DNA of 29,308 nucleotides, from NCBI RefSeq assembly GCF_036311985.1, contig NZ_JAZDCJ010000023.1. One strand, given 5' to 3'. Made by a program: the position numbers and the translations under genes. Below the pieces are notes generated by a model. The model made no database searches, was not told the DNA's origin, and saw only the letters and a program-made list of their open reading frames with translations. This DNA comes from JAZDCJ01 sp036311985 (lineage in GTDB: Bacteria > Actinomycetota > Actinomycetes > Actinomycetales > Micrococcaceae). Positions within the stretch are counted from its first letter, which is position 1, and the number at the start of each line of letters is the position of its first letter. This document shows positions 15,087 to 22,777 of the stretch, piece by piece.

Positions 15087-16262
15087 CTACCCGGCCGGCT
15101 CGACGGGCCCGAGCAGCCAGGCGGCGACGGTGCGGTGGGCCGATCCGGCATCGGACGGGTGGTACAGACCGGCCAGGACGTCGCGGTAGAGGCGCTCGAG
15201 CTCGCCTCCCCTGAAGTACCCGCGGCCGCCGGCCACCCGAAGCGCGAGGTCGACCGTCCGGCGGGCGGTCTCCGTGGCGTGGGTCCGCAGGGCGACGAGC
15301 CGGGGGAACCACTGCGCTCCGTGGTCGACGCCGTCGTCCAGCTCGCGGGCCGTCAGCCGGAGTTGCGGATCGAGGGCGAGCACGGCCAGACCGGCATCGG
15401 CGACCTGCCAGCGCACGTCGGGGTCCTGGTCCAGCCCGCGGCCACCGGCGGCGTTCGAGGTGCGCGCCGCGGGCAGTTCGGCGGCGAGCTGCATGCCGCG
15501 GTCGGCGATCCCCGCGTAGACGGCGGAAACCAGCGTCAGGAACGACGCGAAGATGCCGAACACGAGCGGATCGTCGTTGGGCGCCGCGGGCAGCCGGCTG
15601 TGGATGCCCTCGACGGGGACGCGGGCCCGGTCCAGGCGCGTCGTGTGCGATTGGGTGGCCCGCATGCCCAGGGCGTCCCACGTCGGGACGATGGACACGC
15701 CGGGGTCGTCGCGCTCCACGAAGCCGTGGAGGAGCTCGGGCTCGGCGCCCTCGCGTTCGAGGCGGCCGAAGACCCCGAGCCTGGTCCAGGCCGGGGAGAG
15801 GGAGGTGAAGATCTTGGTGCCCGTGAAGTAGACGGCGTCGCCGCCCTCGTCCCGGACCTCCTCGGCGACGGTCGTGGAATCGAAGAGGACGGAGTCGTTG
15901 CCGGCCTCCGAGATGCCGAAGGCCAGGACCTCCCCGGCGGCGGCCCATTCGCCGACGGCGTCGAGCCGGTGGTCTCCCCGCGCCGCGAGGAGCCGCGCGA
16001 TCCCGGTCCAGACCAGGTGCATGTTCACGGCCAGGGCGGTCGCCGGGGCATGGGCGGCCAGGAGCCGCTGCGCCGCCGCCGTCGTCTCCAGCCCCCAGTC
16101 CCGCCCGCCGAGCCGCTCCGGGAGCATGGCCTTGAGGTATCCGGCCTCCTGGAGCTCCCGGAGGTCCTCCGCGCAGAAGCGGTTCCCGGCGTCGTACCCG
16201 GCGGCGCGTCCGCGGATGCGCTCCAGCAGCGACGCGTCGAGGACCTGGCTGACATCGGCCAC
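15087..16262 (-). CDS. Acyl-CoA dehydrogenase-family flavoprotein
   Basis: A 391-residue protein of the acyl-CoA dehydrogenase fold. The N-terminal helical domain (LQEAGYLKAMLPERLGG) is followed by the beta domain with FGISEAGNDS, YFTGTKIFTSLSPAWT and VPTWDALGMRATQSH, and a C-terminal helical domain with GGRGYFRGGELERLYRDVLAGLYHP. The usual Tyr-Glu-Gly-Thr segment with the catalytic glutamate is not seen; the equivalent place reads LAGLYHPSD. It may therefore be a group-D-like flavin monooxygenase or use another base. The GTG start has GGAG 8 bases upstream. It is 44 bases downstream of the M20 peptidase gene in the same direction. Confidence 0.87.
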   Translation of the reverse strand: MADVSQVLDASLLERIRGRAAGYDAGNRFCAEDLRELQEAGYLKAMLPERLGGRDWGLETTAAAQRLLAAHAPATALAVNMHLVWTGIARLLAARGDHRLDAVGEWAAAGEVLAFGISEAGNDSVLFDSTTVAEEVRDEGGDAVYFTGTKIFTSLSPAWTRLGVFGRLEREGAEPELLHGFVERDDPGVSIVPTWDALGMRATQSHTTRLDRARVPVEGIHSRLPAAPNDDPLVFGIFASFLTLVSAVYAGIADRGMQLAAELPAARTSNAAGGRGLDQDPDVRWQVADAGLAVLALDPQLRLTARELDDGVDHGAQWFPRLVALRTHATETARRTVDLALRVAGGRGYFRGGELERLYRDVLAGLYHPSDAGSAHRTVAAWLLGPVEPAG

Positions 16263-16306
16263 TGCGGGCTCCGTTTCTCTCGTGTCTTCTCCGGCAGCGC
16301 GCCGGA

Positions 16307-17635
16307 TCAGTAGGTGCTCAGGAGGCGGTGCAGCACGCGCGTGCCGAAGTGCAGCGCGTCCACGGGGACCCGCTCGTCGACGCCGTGGAACATGCCGGTG
16401 AAGTCGAGGTCGTCGGGCAGGCGCAGGGGCGCGAATCCGTAGCCGGTGATGCCCAGGCGCGCGAGTGACTTGTTGTCGGTGCCGCCCGAGAGCATGTAGG
16501 GCAGCACGACCGCGCCCGGGTCCTCCGCCCCGAGCGAGTCCACCATGGAGTCGACGAGGGAGCCGGAGAAGGGCACTTCGAGGGCGATGTCCGAGGTGAC
16601 CGTGCTGATGTCGATCCCCTCGCCGACGAGGCCGCGCAGCGTCTCCATGACGTACTCGTCGCGACCGGGCAGCGTCCGGCAGTCGATGAGCGCCTCGGCG
16701 GAGCCCGGGATGACGTTGTGCTTGTAGCCGGCCTTGAGGACGGTCGGGTTGGAGGTGTTCCGCAGCGTCGCTCCCACGAAGCGCGCGACGGTGCCGAGCT
16801 GGTCGAGGAGGGCCTCGGGGTTTGCCTCGTCGAATTCGACGCCTGTGATGTCGGACACGGCCTCGAGGAACGCGCGGGTCGTCTTGGTGTATTCGCTGGG
16901 CCACTCGTGGCGTCCGACGGCGGCGACGGCCTCGGCGAGGCGCGTCACCGCGTTGTCGGTGTTGATCTGGGATCCGTGGCCGGCGCGGCCGGCCGCCGCC
17001 AGGCGGAGCCAGGCGATGCCCTTCTCCGCGGTCTGCAGGAAGTAGGCCCGCTGTCCGCCGATCGTCGACGAGAAGCCGCCGACCTCGCTGATCGCCTCGG
17101 TGGCGCCTTCGAAGACCCCGGGGTGGTGGTCCACCATCCAGTGGGCGCCGTATTCGCCGCCGGCTTCCTCGTCGGCGAAGAACGCGAAGACGATGTCCCG
17201 CCGCGGCCGGGTTCCCTCGCGCTGCATGCGGCGCTGCACCGCGAGGATCATGGCGTCCATGTCCTTCATGTCGACGGCGCCCCGGCCCCAGACCAGTCCG
17301 TCCTTGACCTCCGCGGCGAACGGGTCGACGCTCCAGTCCTCCTTGAGCGCGGGGACGACGTCGAGGTGGCCGTGGACAACGAGCGCCGGCAGGGACGGGT
17401 CGCTGCCTTCCATGCGTGCCACGACGCTCGCCCGCCCGGGAGAGGACTCGTAGATCTCGGGCGAGAGCCCGCCCTCGTCCAGGAGTCCCGCGACGTATTC
17501 GGCCGCCCCGCGCTCCCCCCGGCAGTCGTTGCCCCCGAAGTTCGAGGTGTCGAACCGGATGAGGTCCCTGCAGATGCGCAGGACCTCGTCCTCCGCGATC
17601 CGGGCCGCGTCCGTGGGGTCTACGTGCTGAGTCAT
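16307..17635 (-). CDS. M20/M25/M40 family metallopeptidase
   Basis: A 442-residue dinuclear zinc hydrolase. VVHGHLDVVP contains ligand His90 and Asp92, RGAVDMKDM has bridging Asp122, and FFADEEAGGEYG has catalytic Glu156 with ligand Glu157. GRAGHGSQIN starts the lid/dimerisation domain, and the C-terminal FHGVDERVPVDAL supplies the last ligand His. The family includes dipeptidases, carboxypeptidases and aminoacylases; the substrate cannot be read from sequence. There is no signal peptide. GGAAGGG precedes the ATG. It is the first gene of a two-gene leftward unit with the acyl-CoA dehydrogenase-like gene, and is divergent from tRNA-Leu. Confidence 0.94.
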   Translation of the reverse strand: MTQHVDPTDAARIAEDEVLRICRDLIRFDTSNFGGNDCRGERGAAEYVAGLLDEGGLSPEIYESSPGRASVVARMEGSDPSLPALVVHGHLDVVPALKEDWSVDPFAAEVKDGLVWGRGAVDMKDMDAMILAVQRRMQREGTRPRRDIVFAFFADEEAGGEYGAHWMVDHHPGVFEGATEAISEVGGFSSTIGGQRAYFLQTAEKGIAWLRLAAAGRAGHGSQINTDNAVTRLAEAVAAVGRHEWPSEYTKTTRAFLEAVSDITGVEFDEANPEALLDQLGTVARFVGATLRNTSNPTVLKAGYKHNVIPGSAEALIDCRTLPGRDEYVMETLRGLVGEGIDISTVTSDIALEVPFSGSLVDSMVDSLGAEDPGAVVLPYMLSGGTDNKSLARLGITGYGFAPLRLPDDLDFTGMFHGVDERVPVDALHFGTRVLHRLLSTY

Positions 17636-17700
17636 GGCTGTCCCTTCCGCCTGCCGCTGGTGCCTCCCAGCCTAGCCAGTCGGAGGTGGCGGGGGCCGAA

Positions 17701-17730
17701 TTGGGAACTGCGCGAACTGCGTGCTAGAGT
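17701..17730 (+). promoter_or_regulatory. Promoter of tRNA-Leu
   Basis: TTGGGA at 17701-17706 and TAGAGT at 17725-17730 are 18 bases apart. Transcription from about 17737 would give a 5' leader of roughly 60 bases to be trimmed by RNase P. The TAGAGT box is typical of stable-RNA promoters in this group. Confidence 0.55.
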
Positions 17731-17795
17731 CTTACTCGCTGCTTTCGCCGGTGCGGGACTTGAGAGAGTCACCGGATCGGCGGAGATCTTCACCT

Positions 17796-17880
17796 GCGCG
17801 GGTGGCGGAATAGGCAGACGCGCTAGCTTGAGGTGCTAGTCCACGTATAGTGGGTGGGGGTTCAAGTCCCCCTCCGCGCA
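17796..17880 (+). tRNA. tRNA-Leu (anticodon GAG)
   Basis: An 85-base class II tRNA. The 5' acceptor strand GCGCGGG pairs with TCCGCGC before discriminator A. The anticodon arm is CTAGC-TTGAGGT-GCTAG, giving anticodon GAG, which reads CUC and CUU leucine codons. The long variable arm CCAC-GTATA-GTGG is diagnostic of leucine/serine tRNAs. The T arm is GGGGG-TTCAAGT-CCCCC. The CCA end is not encoded. It is followed at once by an intrinsic terminator. Confidence 0.97.
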
Positions 17881-17887
17881 CGAAATG

Positions 17888-17912
17888 AGCCCCGGATTTC
17901 CGGGGCTTTTTT
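17888..17912 (+). terminator. Intrinsic terminator after tRNA-Leu
   Basis: AGCCCCGG (17888-17895) pairs perfectly with CCGGGGCT (17900-17907) around ATTT, and a run of six T follows. It is the only canonical T-tailed terminator I found in the window. Confidence 0.93.
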
Positions 17913-17960
17913 CATGCCCTGGCGCGCCGCCCCGCCGGCGCCTGCGAAGCTTCCGTCCGC

Positions 17961-17999
17961 GGTCACAAGCCCCTGACCTTGAACCCTTCGCCACAAGCC
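17961..17999 (+). repeat. Inverted repeat plus direct repeat upstream of the M23 gene
   Basis: GGTCA (17961-17965) and TGACC (17974-17978) form an inverted repeat with an 8-base spacer. CACAAGCC occurs twice, at 17964-17971 and 17992-17999, 28 bases apart. The element sits about 150 bases before the M23 start. It could bind a regulator such as the MtrA response regulator known to control wall hydrolases in actinobacteria, but the match to that motif is loose. Confidence 0.3.
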
Positions 18000-18144
18000 T
18001 GCGTCCTTGTCCTCCGCGGGAGCGCATCGGCACCCCGCGGAACCCTAGTCGCCCGCGCCGATCGGGAGTACGGTGTTGCCTACGTAGCTGTCTGTCCGGA
18101 AGGCCGTTGAATTGGGGTGGCCCTCCGGTGGTTGAGGGGAACAG

Positions 18145-20097
18145 ATGAAGACGCACGGACGAAGGCGGAGTTCTTGGGGAACCCGCCGGGCGTCCGCTTC
18201 GTGGCGTTGGATCGCCGCGGCAGCGGCCGCCGCCTTGGTTGCCGGTACCGCGCCGGGGGCCGGAGTGGCCCTGCCGCTCCGGACCAGCGACGTCCGGACC
18301 GGTTCCGATCTGCCCTGGGCCAGAGAACAGCTGGCCCAGCCGGTCAGCGTGCCCGGTCTGCAGGACCAGGACGCCTCCTTCAGCCAGGACGCCTTCTGGC
18401 CCGCGCCCGAGGCGGGTACGACGCCGGTCACGGCACCCTGGGAGCGGCCGTCAGGGCTCGAGGTGCAGCCCGACGGAACGGCGACCGACGGGCAGAGCAT
18501 CCTCCGTTCGACGCACCGGCTGGACCTCACGGGGGCCGATTCGGGCCTGCCCGGCGGGCTCAAGCTCGCCCACCCCGTCTCCGTGCTGCGCATCACGAGC
18601 CCCTTCGGCTGGAGGAAGAATCCGACGGGCCCCGGACACCACATCCACATCGGACAGGACTACGCGATCGCCTGCGGCACCCCCGTAAGGGCCGCGGAGG
18701 CCGGCAGAGTCGTCCAATCGGCGTGGGCCGGGCACTCGGGCCAGCGCATCCGGATCGACCACGGCCACGGGATCGAGACGGCCTACAGCCACAATTCGCT
18801 GCTCATCGCCCAGGTCGGCGACACCGTGGAACAGGGCGCCCTGCTGGCGCTCTCCGGGACCACCGGGAACTCCACCGGCTGCCACCTGCACTTCGAGGTC
18901 TACGTCAACGGGCACTGGACCAATCCCGCCCTCTACCTGCCGCGGATCCCGGGCCAGCCCGCGCCGATGACCCCGCGTGAGCTCGTCCGCGTCCGGGACG
19001 CGAAGACCCCGTCCACGACGCCGGGCGCGAACTACCTCCAGGCGGGCGCGCCGCGCCCGTCGACGGTCGCGTCACCCGCGCCCGCCCCGTCGCGCCCCGC
19101 CGCGCCGGCTGAACCGTCGTCGACCGCGTCCGGCCCTCCGTCGGCTCCACCGGGCACCGCCGTGAAGCCCTCGCCCACAGCGGCACCGCAACCGGAGCCG
19201 GCCCCCTCGGCCCCTCCTACACCCACCGGCCCCGCGGCGCCGACGCCGGTCCCCTCGCCGACCCCGGGGACACCGGTCCCGACGCCCGTGCCGACGACGC
19301 CCGCACCGGCACCTGAACCACTGCCCACGGAGACCGGACCGTCCGGTCCGGACCCCACGCCGGTTCCGACGCCCACGGCCGCACCCGAAGCGCCGGAGCC
19401 CACGCCGGGACACGGCGATCCGGAGGATGACACGCCGGGAGGACCCGACGGCGAGGAGGCCACGCCGCCGTCTCCCGGTCCCGGGGACCCGGCCGGTGAC
19501 GGTCCCTCGGCCCCCGACCCGTCGGACGGACCGGGCGATGGATCCGGTGATGGACCGGGCGCAGGCACGGACCCCGCGGAATCCGGCACCGGGCACTCCG
19601 AGGGCGATCCGGCGGACGGCGACGCGGCGTCCACGGACGGCGGACCGGGCGACCGGGACGCGGACGAGGACCCGGCCGTCGCGGATCCCCCGCCGGTCAA
19701 CCCGACACCGGCCTCCGCAGCTCCGACGACCGCAGCGCCCGGGCCGTCGTCCGCACGGACGCCGCAGGACGCTCCGCGGCCCGCCGCCACGGCCCAGAGC
19801 ACGACCACGTCCCAGGCCGCAGCGAAGCAGATGGCCACGCCCTCCCGGGCGGTCACGCAGGAACCGGCGGCCACCGCCGTCGGATCCACGGCGGCAAGGG
19901 CCGGGACCGAATCGGCCCCGCGTCCGGGCACGGCCACACCGGAGGCTCAGCGCCCGTCGCACGGCCGCGCTGCCGGAGGAGACGGTGTCTGTCCAGAGGG
20001 GACCGACGATGTCCACGTGGCGGAGCGCTCCGCCTCCGGAGCCGAGGACGCGGCCAAGGAGAATGAAAGCTGCCTCGCGGCCGACTCGCAGACCTGA
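18145..20097 (+). CDS. Secreted M23 (LytM-type) endopeptidase with long disordered tail
   Basis: A 650-residue exported protein. Residues 1-42 are a signal peptide (Arg-rich start, poly-Ala core, likely cut after GVA). Residues about 140-270 form the LytM domain: SPFGWRKNP, the HxxxD metal motif at His168-Asp172, TAYSH at 213-216, and the HxH motif at His247/His249 (GCHLHFEV). These would bind zinc and cut peptidoglycan peptide cross-links. From about residue 285 to the end the protein is low-complexity, first Pro/Ala/Thr-rich, then Gly/Asp/Glu-rich, then Ala/Thr-rich, with two Cys near the C-terminus and no LPXTG anchor. AGGGGA precedes the ATG. A weak TACGGT box lies at 18069. Confidence 0.93.
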   Translation: MKTHGRRRSSWGTRRASASWRWIAAAAAAALVAGTAPGAGVALPLRTSDVRTGSDLPWAREQLAQPVSVPGLQDQDASFSQDAFWPAPEAGTTPVTAPWERPSGLEVQPDGTATDGQSILRSTHRLDLTGADSGLPGGLKLAHPVSVLRITSPFGWRKNPTGPGHHIHIGQDYAIACGTPVRAAEAGRVVQSAWAGHSGQRIRIDHGHGIETAYSHNSLLIAQVGDTVEQGALLALSGTTGNSTGCHLHFEVYVNGHWTNPALYLPRIPGQPAPMTPRELVRVRDAKTPSTTPGANYLQAGAPRPSTVASPAPAPSRPAAPAEPSSTASGPPSAPPGTAVKPSPTAAPQPEPAPSAPPTPTGPAAPTPVPSPTPGTPVPTPVPTTPAPAPEPLPTETGPSGPDPTPVPTPTAAPEAPEPTPGHGDPEDDTPGGPDGEEATPPSPGPGDPAGDGPSAPDPSDGPGDGSGDGPGAGTDPAESGTGHSEGDPADGDAASTDGGPGDRDADEDPAVADPPPVNPTPASAAPTTAAPGPSSARTPQDAPRPAATAQSTTTSQAAAKQMATPSRAVTQEPAATAVGSTAARAGTESAPRPGTATPEAQRPSHGRAAGGDGVCPEGTDDVHVAERSASGAEDAAKENESCLAADSQT

Positions 20098-20140
20098 CGG
20101 CCGGCCAGGGCCTCCAGGTGGCGCGTCAGGCGGTGACTGG

Positions 20141-21361
20141 TCAGTCCGCCGGGCCCCCGTGGGCGAGAAGGCGCTCGTAGAGCCGGCGCGAGGACGCCTC
20201 GAACGACGCGGGCAGGAACAACTCCGCCGCGCCGCCCGCGGCGCGTGAGAGCTTCTCGGCGATGGCGGGATCCTCGGCGAGCTCCACGAGGGCGTCCGCC
20301 ATCGAGTCGATGTCCGGTGCGGGCGCCATGTATCCGCACGTGGCCAGCCCCTCCCGCAGCTCGGGATCGACGTAGAACACGCCCCGGCCCAAGAGGACGG
20401 ATTCGACGACGGTCATCGGCTGGTTGTCGAAGCCGAACGAGCTCAGGCACGTGAGGTGCGCCCGCGAGACGAGCCCCCGCACCGTCGCGTTGTCCACCCG
20501 CCCGAGGAACTCGACGCCCTCGAGGCCCCGCGCCGCGGCCTTCGCCTCGGCCAGCTGCAGCCCGTCGCCGATGACCGAGACCTGGAGCCGGCCCGGACCG
20601 AGGCGCCGGGAGGCCCGGGAGACCGCCTCGAGGAACGGAAGCAGACGCTTCTCGGCCACGCAGCGGCCGATCCAGGCCAGGCGCAGCGGATCCGTCGGGC
20701 CGCGGCCCGGCAGCGGCACGGGTTCCGCGTCGATCCGGAAGGTGTTGGGCACCACGACGACGTCCACGAGCCCGGCCGCGCGCAAGTGGCGGGCCTGGTG
20801 CGCGGACGGGGAGACGACCGCGTCGGCGAGCCGCGCCGTCGTCAGCGTCATGTTGCGCAGCGCCGCGTCCACGGGCCGTTCGCCCAGGCTGGCCCGCGTG
20901 ATCCCCCCGTTGGTCAGCCAGCGGTAGAACCCGCGCAGCAACGCCGCGGCAACGGGCTGGAGCGGCATGAGGGCCTGCCAGAAGAAGGTATGCACGGTCA
21001 ACACCACGGGGATCCCGGAACGTCGCGCCGCGCGGAAGCCGGCGCGGACCAGGCCGAACTCCGAGTGGCAATGCAGGACCTCGACCCCGCGGCGGCGCAG
21101 GACGGAAGCGAGCCGGCGCTGCAGCCCCGCCGAGGTGCGGATCAGGGGCAGCCCCACGGCGGGCAGGGTCAGCGAGAAGTCGACCGGTTCCATGTCGATC
21201 CGCGGGTGGTCCTCGAGCGCCGGGACCGGGCCGCGCGGCCTCGGGGCGATCACGGTCACCTCGTGGCCCGCATCGGCGAGGACCCGCGCCTGCTGCAGGA
21301 AGGCCGTCTGGGCTCCTCCGAGGTACTCCAGGGAGTAGTCGCACATCAGGGCCACACGCAT
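20141..21361 (-). CDS. GT4-family glycosyltransferase
   Basis: A 406-residue GT-B enzyme of the GT4 family. The N-terminal domain begins MRVALMCDYSLEYLGGAQTA, with the Gly-Gly acceptor/phosphate loop, and continues with the HCHSEFGLVRAG and VVLTVHTFFW strands. The donor domain begins at RLAWIGRCVAEKRL. The usual EX7E motif reads Asp-Asn-Gln-Pro-Met-Thr-Val-Val-Glu, so the first acid is Asp. The acceptor is unknown; envelope glycolipids are typical for the family. GGAGG lies just 1 base before the ATG, too close to be a ribosome site, but TAGGCT lies 6 bases before it, so a leaderless start at 21361 explains the layout. It is divergent from mshA. Confidence 0.9.
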   Translation of the reverse strand: MRVALMCDYSLEYLGGAQTAFLQQARVLADAGHEVTVIAPRPRGPVPALEDHPRIDMEPVDFSLTLPAVGLPLIRTSAGLQRRLASVLRRRGVEVLHCHSEFGLVRAGFRAARRSGIPVVLTVHTFFWQALMPLQPVAAALLRGFYRWLTNGGITRASLGERPVDAALRNMTLTTARLADAVVSPSAHQARHLRAAGLVDVVVVPNTFRIDAEPVPLPGRGPTDPLRLAWIGRCVAEKRLLPFLEAVSRASRRLGPGRLQVSVIGDGLQLAEAKAAARGLEGVEFLGRVDNATVRGLVSRAHLTCLSSFGFDNQPMTVVESVLLGRGVFYVDPELREGLATCGYMAPAPDIDSMADALVELAEDPAIAEKLSRAAGGAAELFLPASFEASSRRLYERLLAHGGPAD

Positions 21362-21367
21362 GCCTCC

Positions 21368-21373
21368 AGCCTA
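21368..21373 (-). promoter_or_regulatory. -10 box of a leaderless promoter for the GT4 gene
   Basis: The minus strand reads TAGGCT-GGAGGC-ATG. The 6-base spacing puts the transcription start on the ATG and makes the GGAGG only an apparent ribosome site. Confidence 0.5.
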
Positions 21374-21514
21374 GGCCACGCCGGGCGCCGACCGCCCCGG
21401 CGGCACGGCCCGGAGTCCTGGCCGGCCGGACACCGGGTGGCGGGCGCCCCGGCGGCGGGGATAGCCTGCTGCTGACGCGATCGGCCCATGGTGGGCGGCG
21501 CCTAAGGATGGACG

Positions 21515-22777
21515 ATGCCCGCACGCACCAACGCCTCCGGGGCCCTCGATGCCCCCCGGCGGATGGCCATGCTCTCCCTGCACACCTCTCCCCTGGCCCA
21601 GCCGGGGGCGGGCGACGCGGGCGGGATGAACGTCTACGTGCGCCAGCTGGCCTCGGCTCTGGCGCGCACCGGAATCGAGGTCGACGTCTTCACGCGGGCC
21701 GTCGACGGACCGTCCACGACCGACCTGGGCGACGGGGTGCGCGTCCGCCACGTCGCCGCCGGTCCGCGCGGGCCGTTGTCCAAGGAACGCCTGCCGGAGC
21801 ACCTGCCCCAGCTCGTCGCGGCGATCAACGACTGCTGTGCGGGCCGCTACGAATTGATCCACAGCCACTACTGGATGTCGGGCGTGGCGGGGCTGCGGCT
21901 GGCCGCCGACTGGAACGTGCCGCTCGTGCACACGATGCACACGATGGGAGCGGTCAAGAAGCGTCACCAGGCCGGGGCCGAGGAGCCGGACGTCCGCCTC
22001 GCCGCCGAGGCGCGCCTCGCCGCGGAGGCCGCCCGGCTCACGGCCAACACCCCGGCCGAGGTCGCGGAGCTCGTGGGCGACCTCGCCGCCGACGCGGGGC
22101 GGATCGACGTGGTCCCTCCCGGGGTCGACCTCGGGATCTTCCATCCCGGCGCCGAGCCGCTCTGGGAGGGCCTGCCCGGTCCGTCCCGCGGCGTGGCCGG
22201 CGTTGACCGGCCACTGCGGCTGCTCTTCGCGGGCCGGGTCCAGAAGCTGAAGGGCCCGCACATCCTGGTCCACGCGATCGCCGAACTGCACCGCCGGCGC
22301 CCGGAGCTCGGCGTCGAACTGGCCCTGATCGGGGCGCACAGCGGAGCCAAGGAGCTCGACCTCCGGCAGGTCATCGCCGACGAGGCGCCGCACCTGGCGG
22401 TCCGGATCCTGGATCCCGTGCCCCCGGCGCACCTGGCCCGGTGGTTCGCGGGAGCCGACCTCGTGGCCGTGCCGTCCTACAGCGAGTCGTTCGGGCTCGT
22501 GGCCATGGAGGCGCAGGCGTGCGGGACCCCCGTCATCGCGAACGACGTCGGAGGGCTGGCCCATACGGTCCGCGATGGTGCAACGGGGGTACTGGTGCCC
22601 GGGCTGGATCCGGTCCTCTGGGCGTCGGCCCTCGAGGCGCTGGTCGACGCGCCCGGGCGGCTGGACGCGTGGGGCGCGGAGGCGGCGCGGCACGCGGCGG
22701 GCTTCAGCTGGGAGCGCACCGCCGCGGCCGCGCTGCACAGCTACCGCAACGCCCTCGCCGTCCCGGTCCCCGGCTAG
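21515..22777 (+). CDS. mshA: D-inositol-3-phosphate glycosyltransferase MshA
   Basis: MshA transfers GlcNAc from UDP-GlcNAc to 1L-myo-inositol 1-phosphate, the first committed step of mycothiol synthesis. The 420-residue GT4 protein has the family hallmark HTSPLAQPGAGDAGGMNVYV (23-42), HSHYWMSG (117-123), HTMHTMGAVKKRH (139-151), FAGRVQKLKGP (238-248) and the EX7E pair Glu324/Glu332 in SYSESFGLVAMEAQACGTPV. TAAGGATGG precedes the ATG. A TAGCCT -10 candidate lies at 21462-21467. Its TAG stop overlaps the stop of the convergent MaoC gene in one CTAG tetramer. Confidence 0.94.
   Translation: MPARTNASGALDAPRRMAMLSLHTSPLAQPGAGDAGGMNVYVRQLASALARTGIEVDVFTRAVDGPSTTDLGDGVRVRHVAAGPRGPLSKERLPEHLPQLVAAINDCCAGRYELIHSHYWMSGVAGLRLAADWNVPLVHTMHTMGAVKKRHQAGAEEPDVRLAAEARLAAEAARLTANTPAEVAELVGDLAADAGRIDVVPPGVDLGIFHPGAEPLWEGLPGPSRGVAGVDRPLRLLFAGRVQKLKGPHILVHAIAELHRRRPELGVELALIGAHSGAKELDLRQVIADEAPHLAVRILDPVPPAHLARWFAGADLVAVPSYSESFGLVAMEAQACGTPVIANDVGGLAHTVRDGATGVLVPGLDPVLWASALEALVDAPGRLDAWGAEAARHAAGFSWERTAAAALHSYRNALAVPVPG

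Noticed and set aside
17913..18144. A ydaO-type c-di-AMP riboswitch before the wall hydrolase gene
   Set aside because: Such riboswitches precede wall hydrolase genes in some actinobacteria, but I do not find the conserved core sequences or a convincing set of stems.
18990..19700. Tandem DNA repeats or a minisatellite in the M23 tail
   Set aside because: The protein is repetitive in composition (Pro-Thr-Pro-Val and Gly-Asp-Gly-like runs), but I see no regular repeat unit at the DNA level.
19032..20016. Gly/Ser/Val-rich and Arg/Gly-rich minus-strand frames opposite the M23 tail, and the possibility that the tail is non-coding
   Set aside because: The plus frame continues directly from the LytM domain without a stop and keeps G/C-biased third bases, and Pro/Thr-rich tails are common on secreted actinobacterial proteins.
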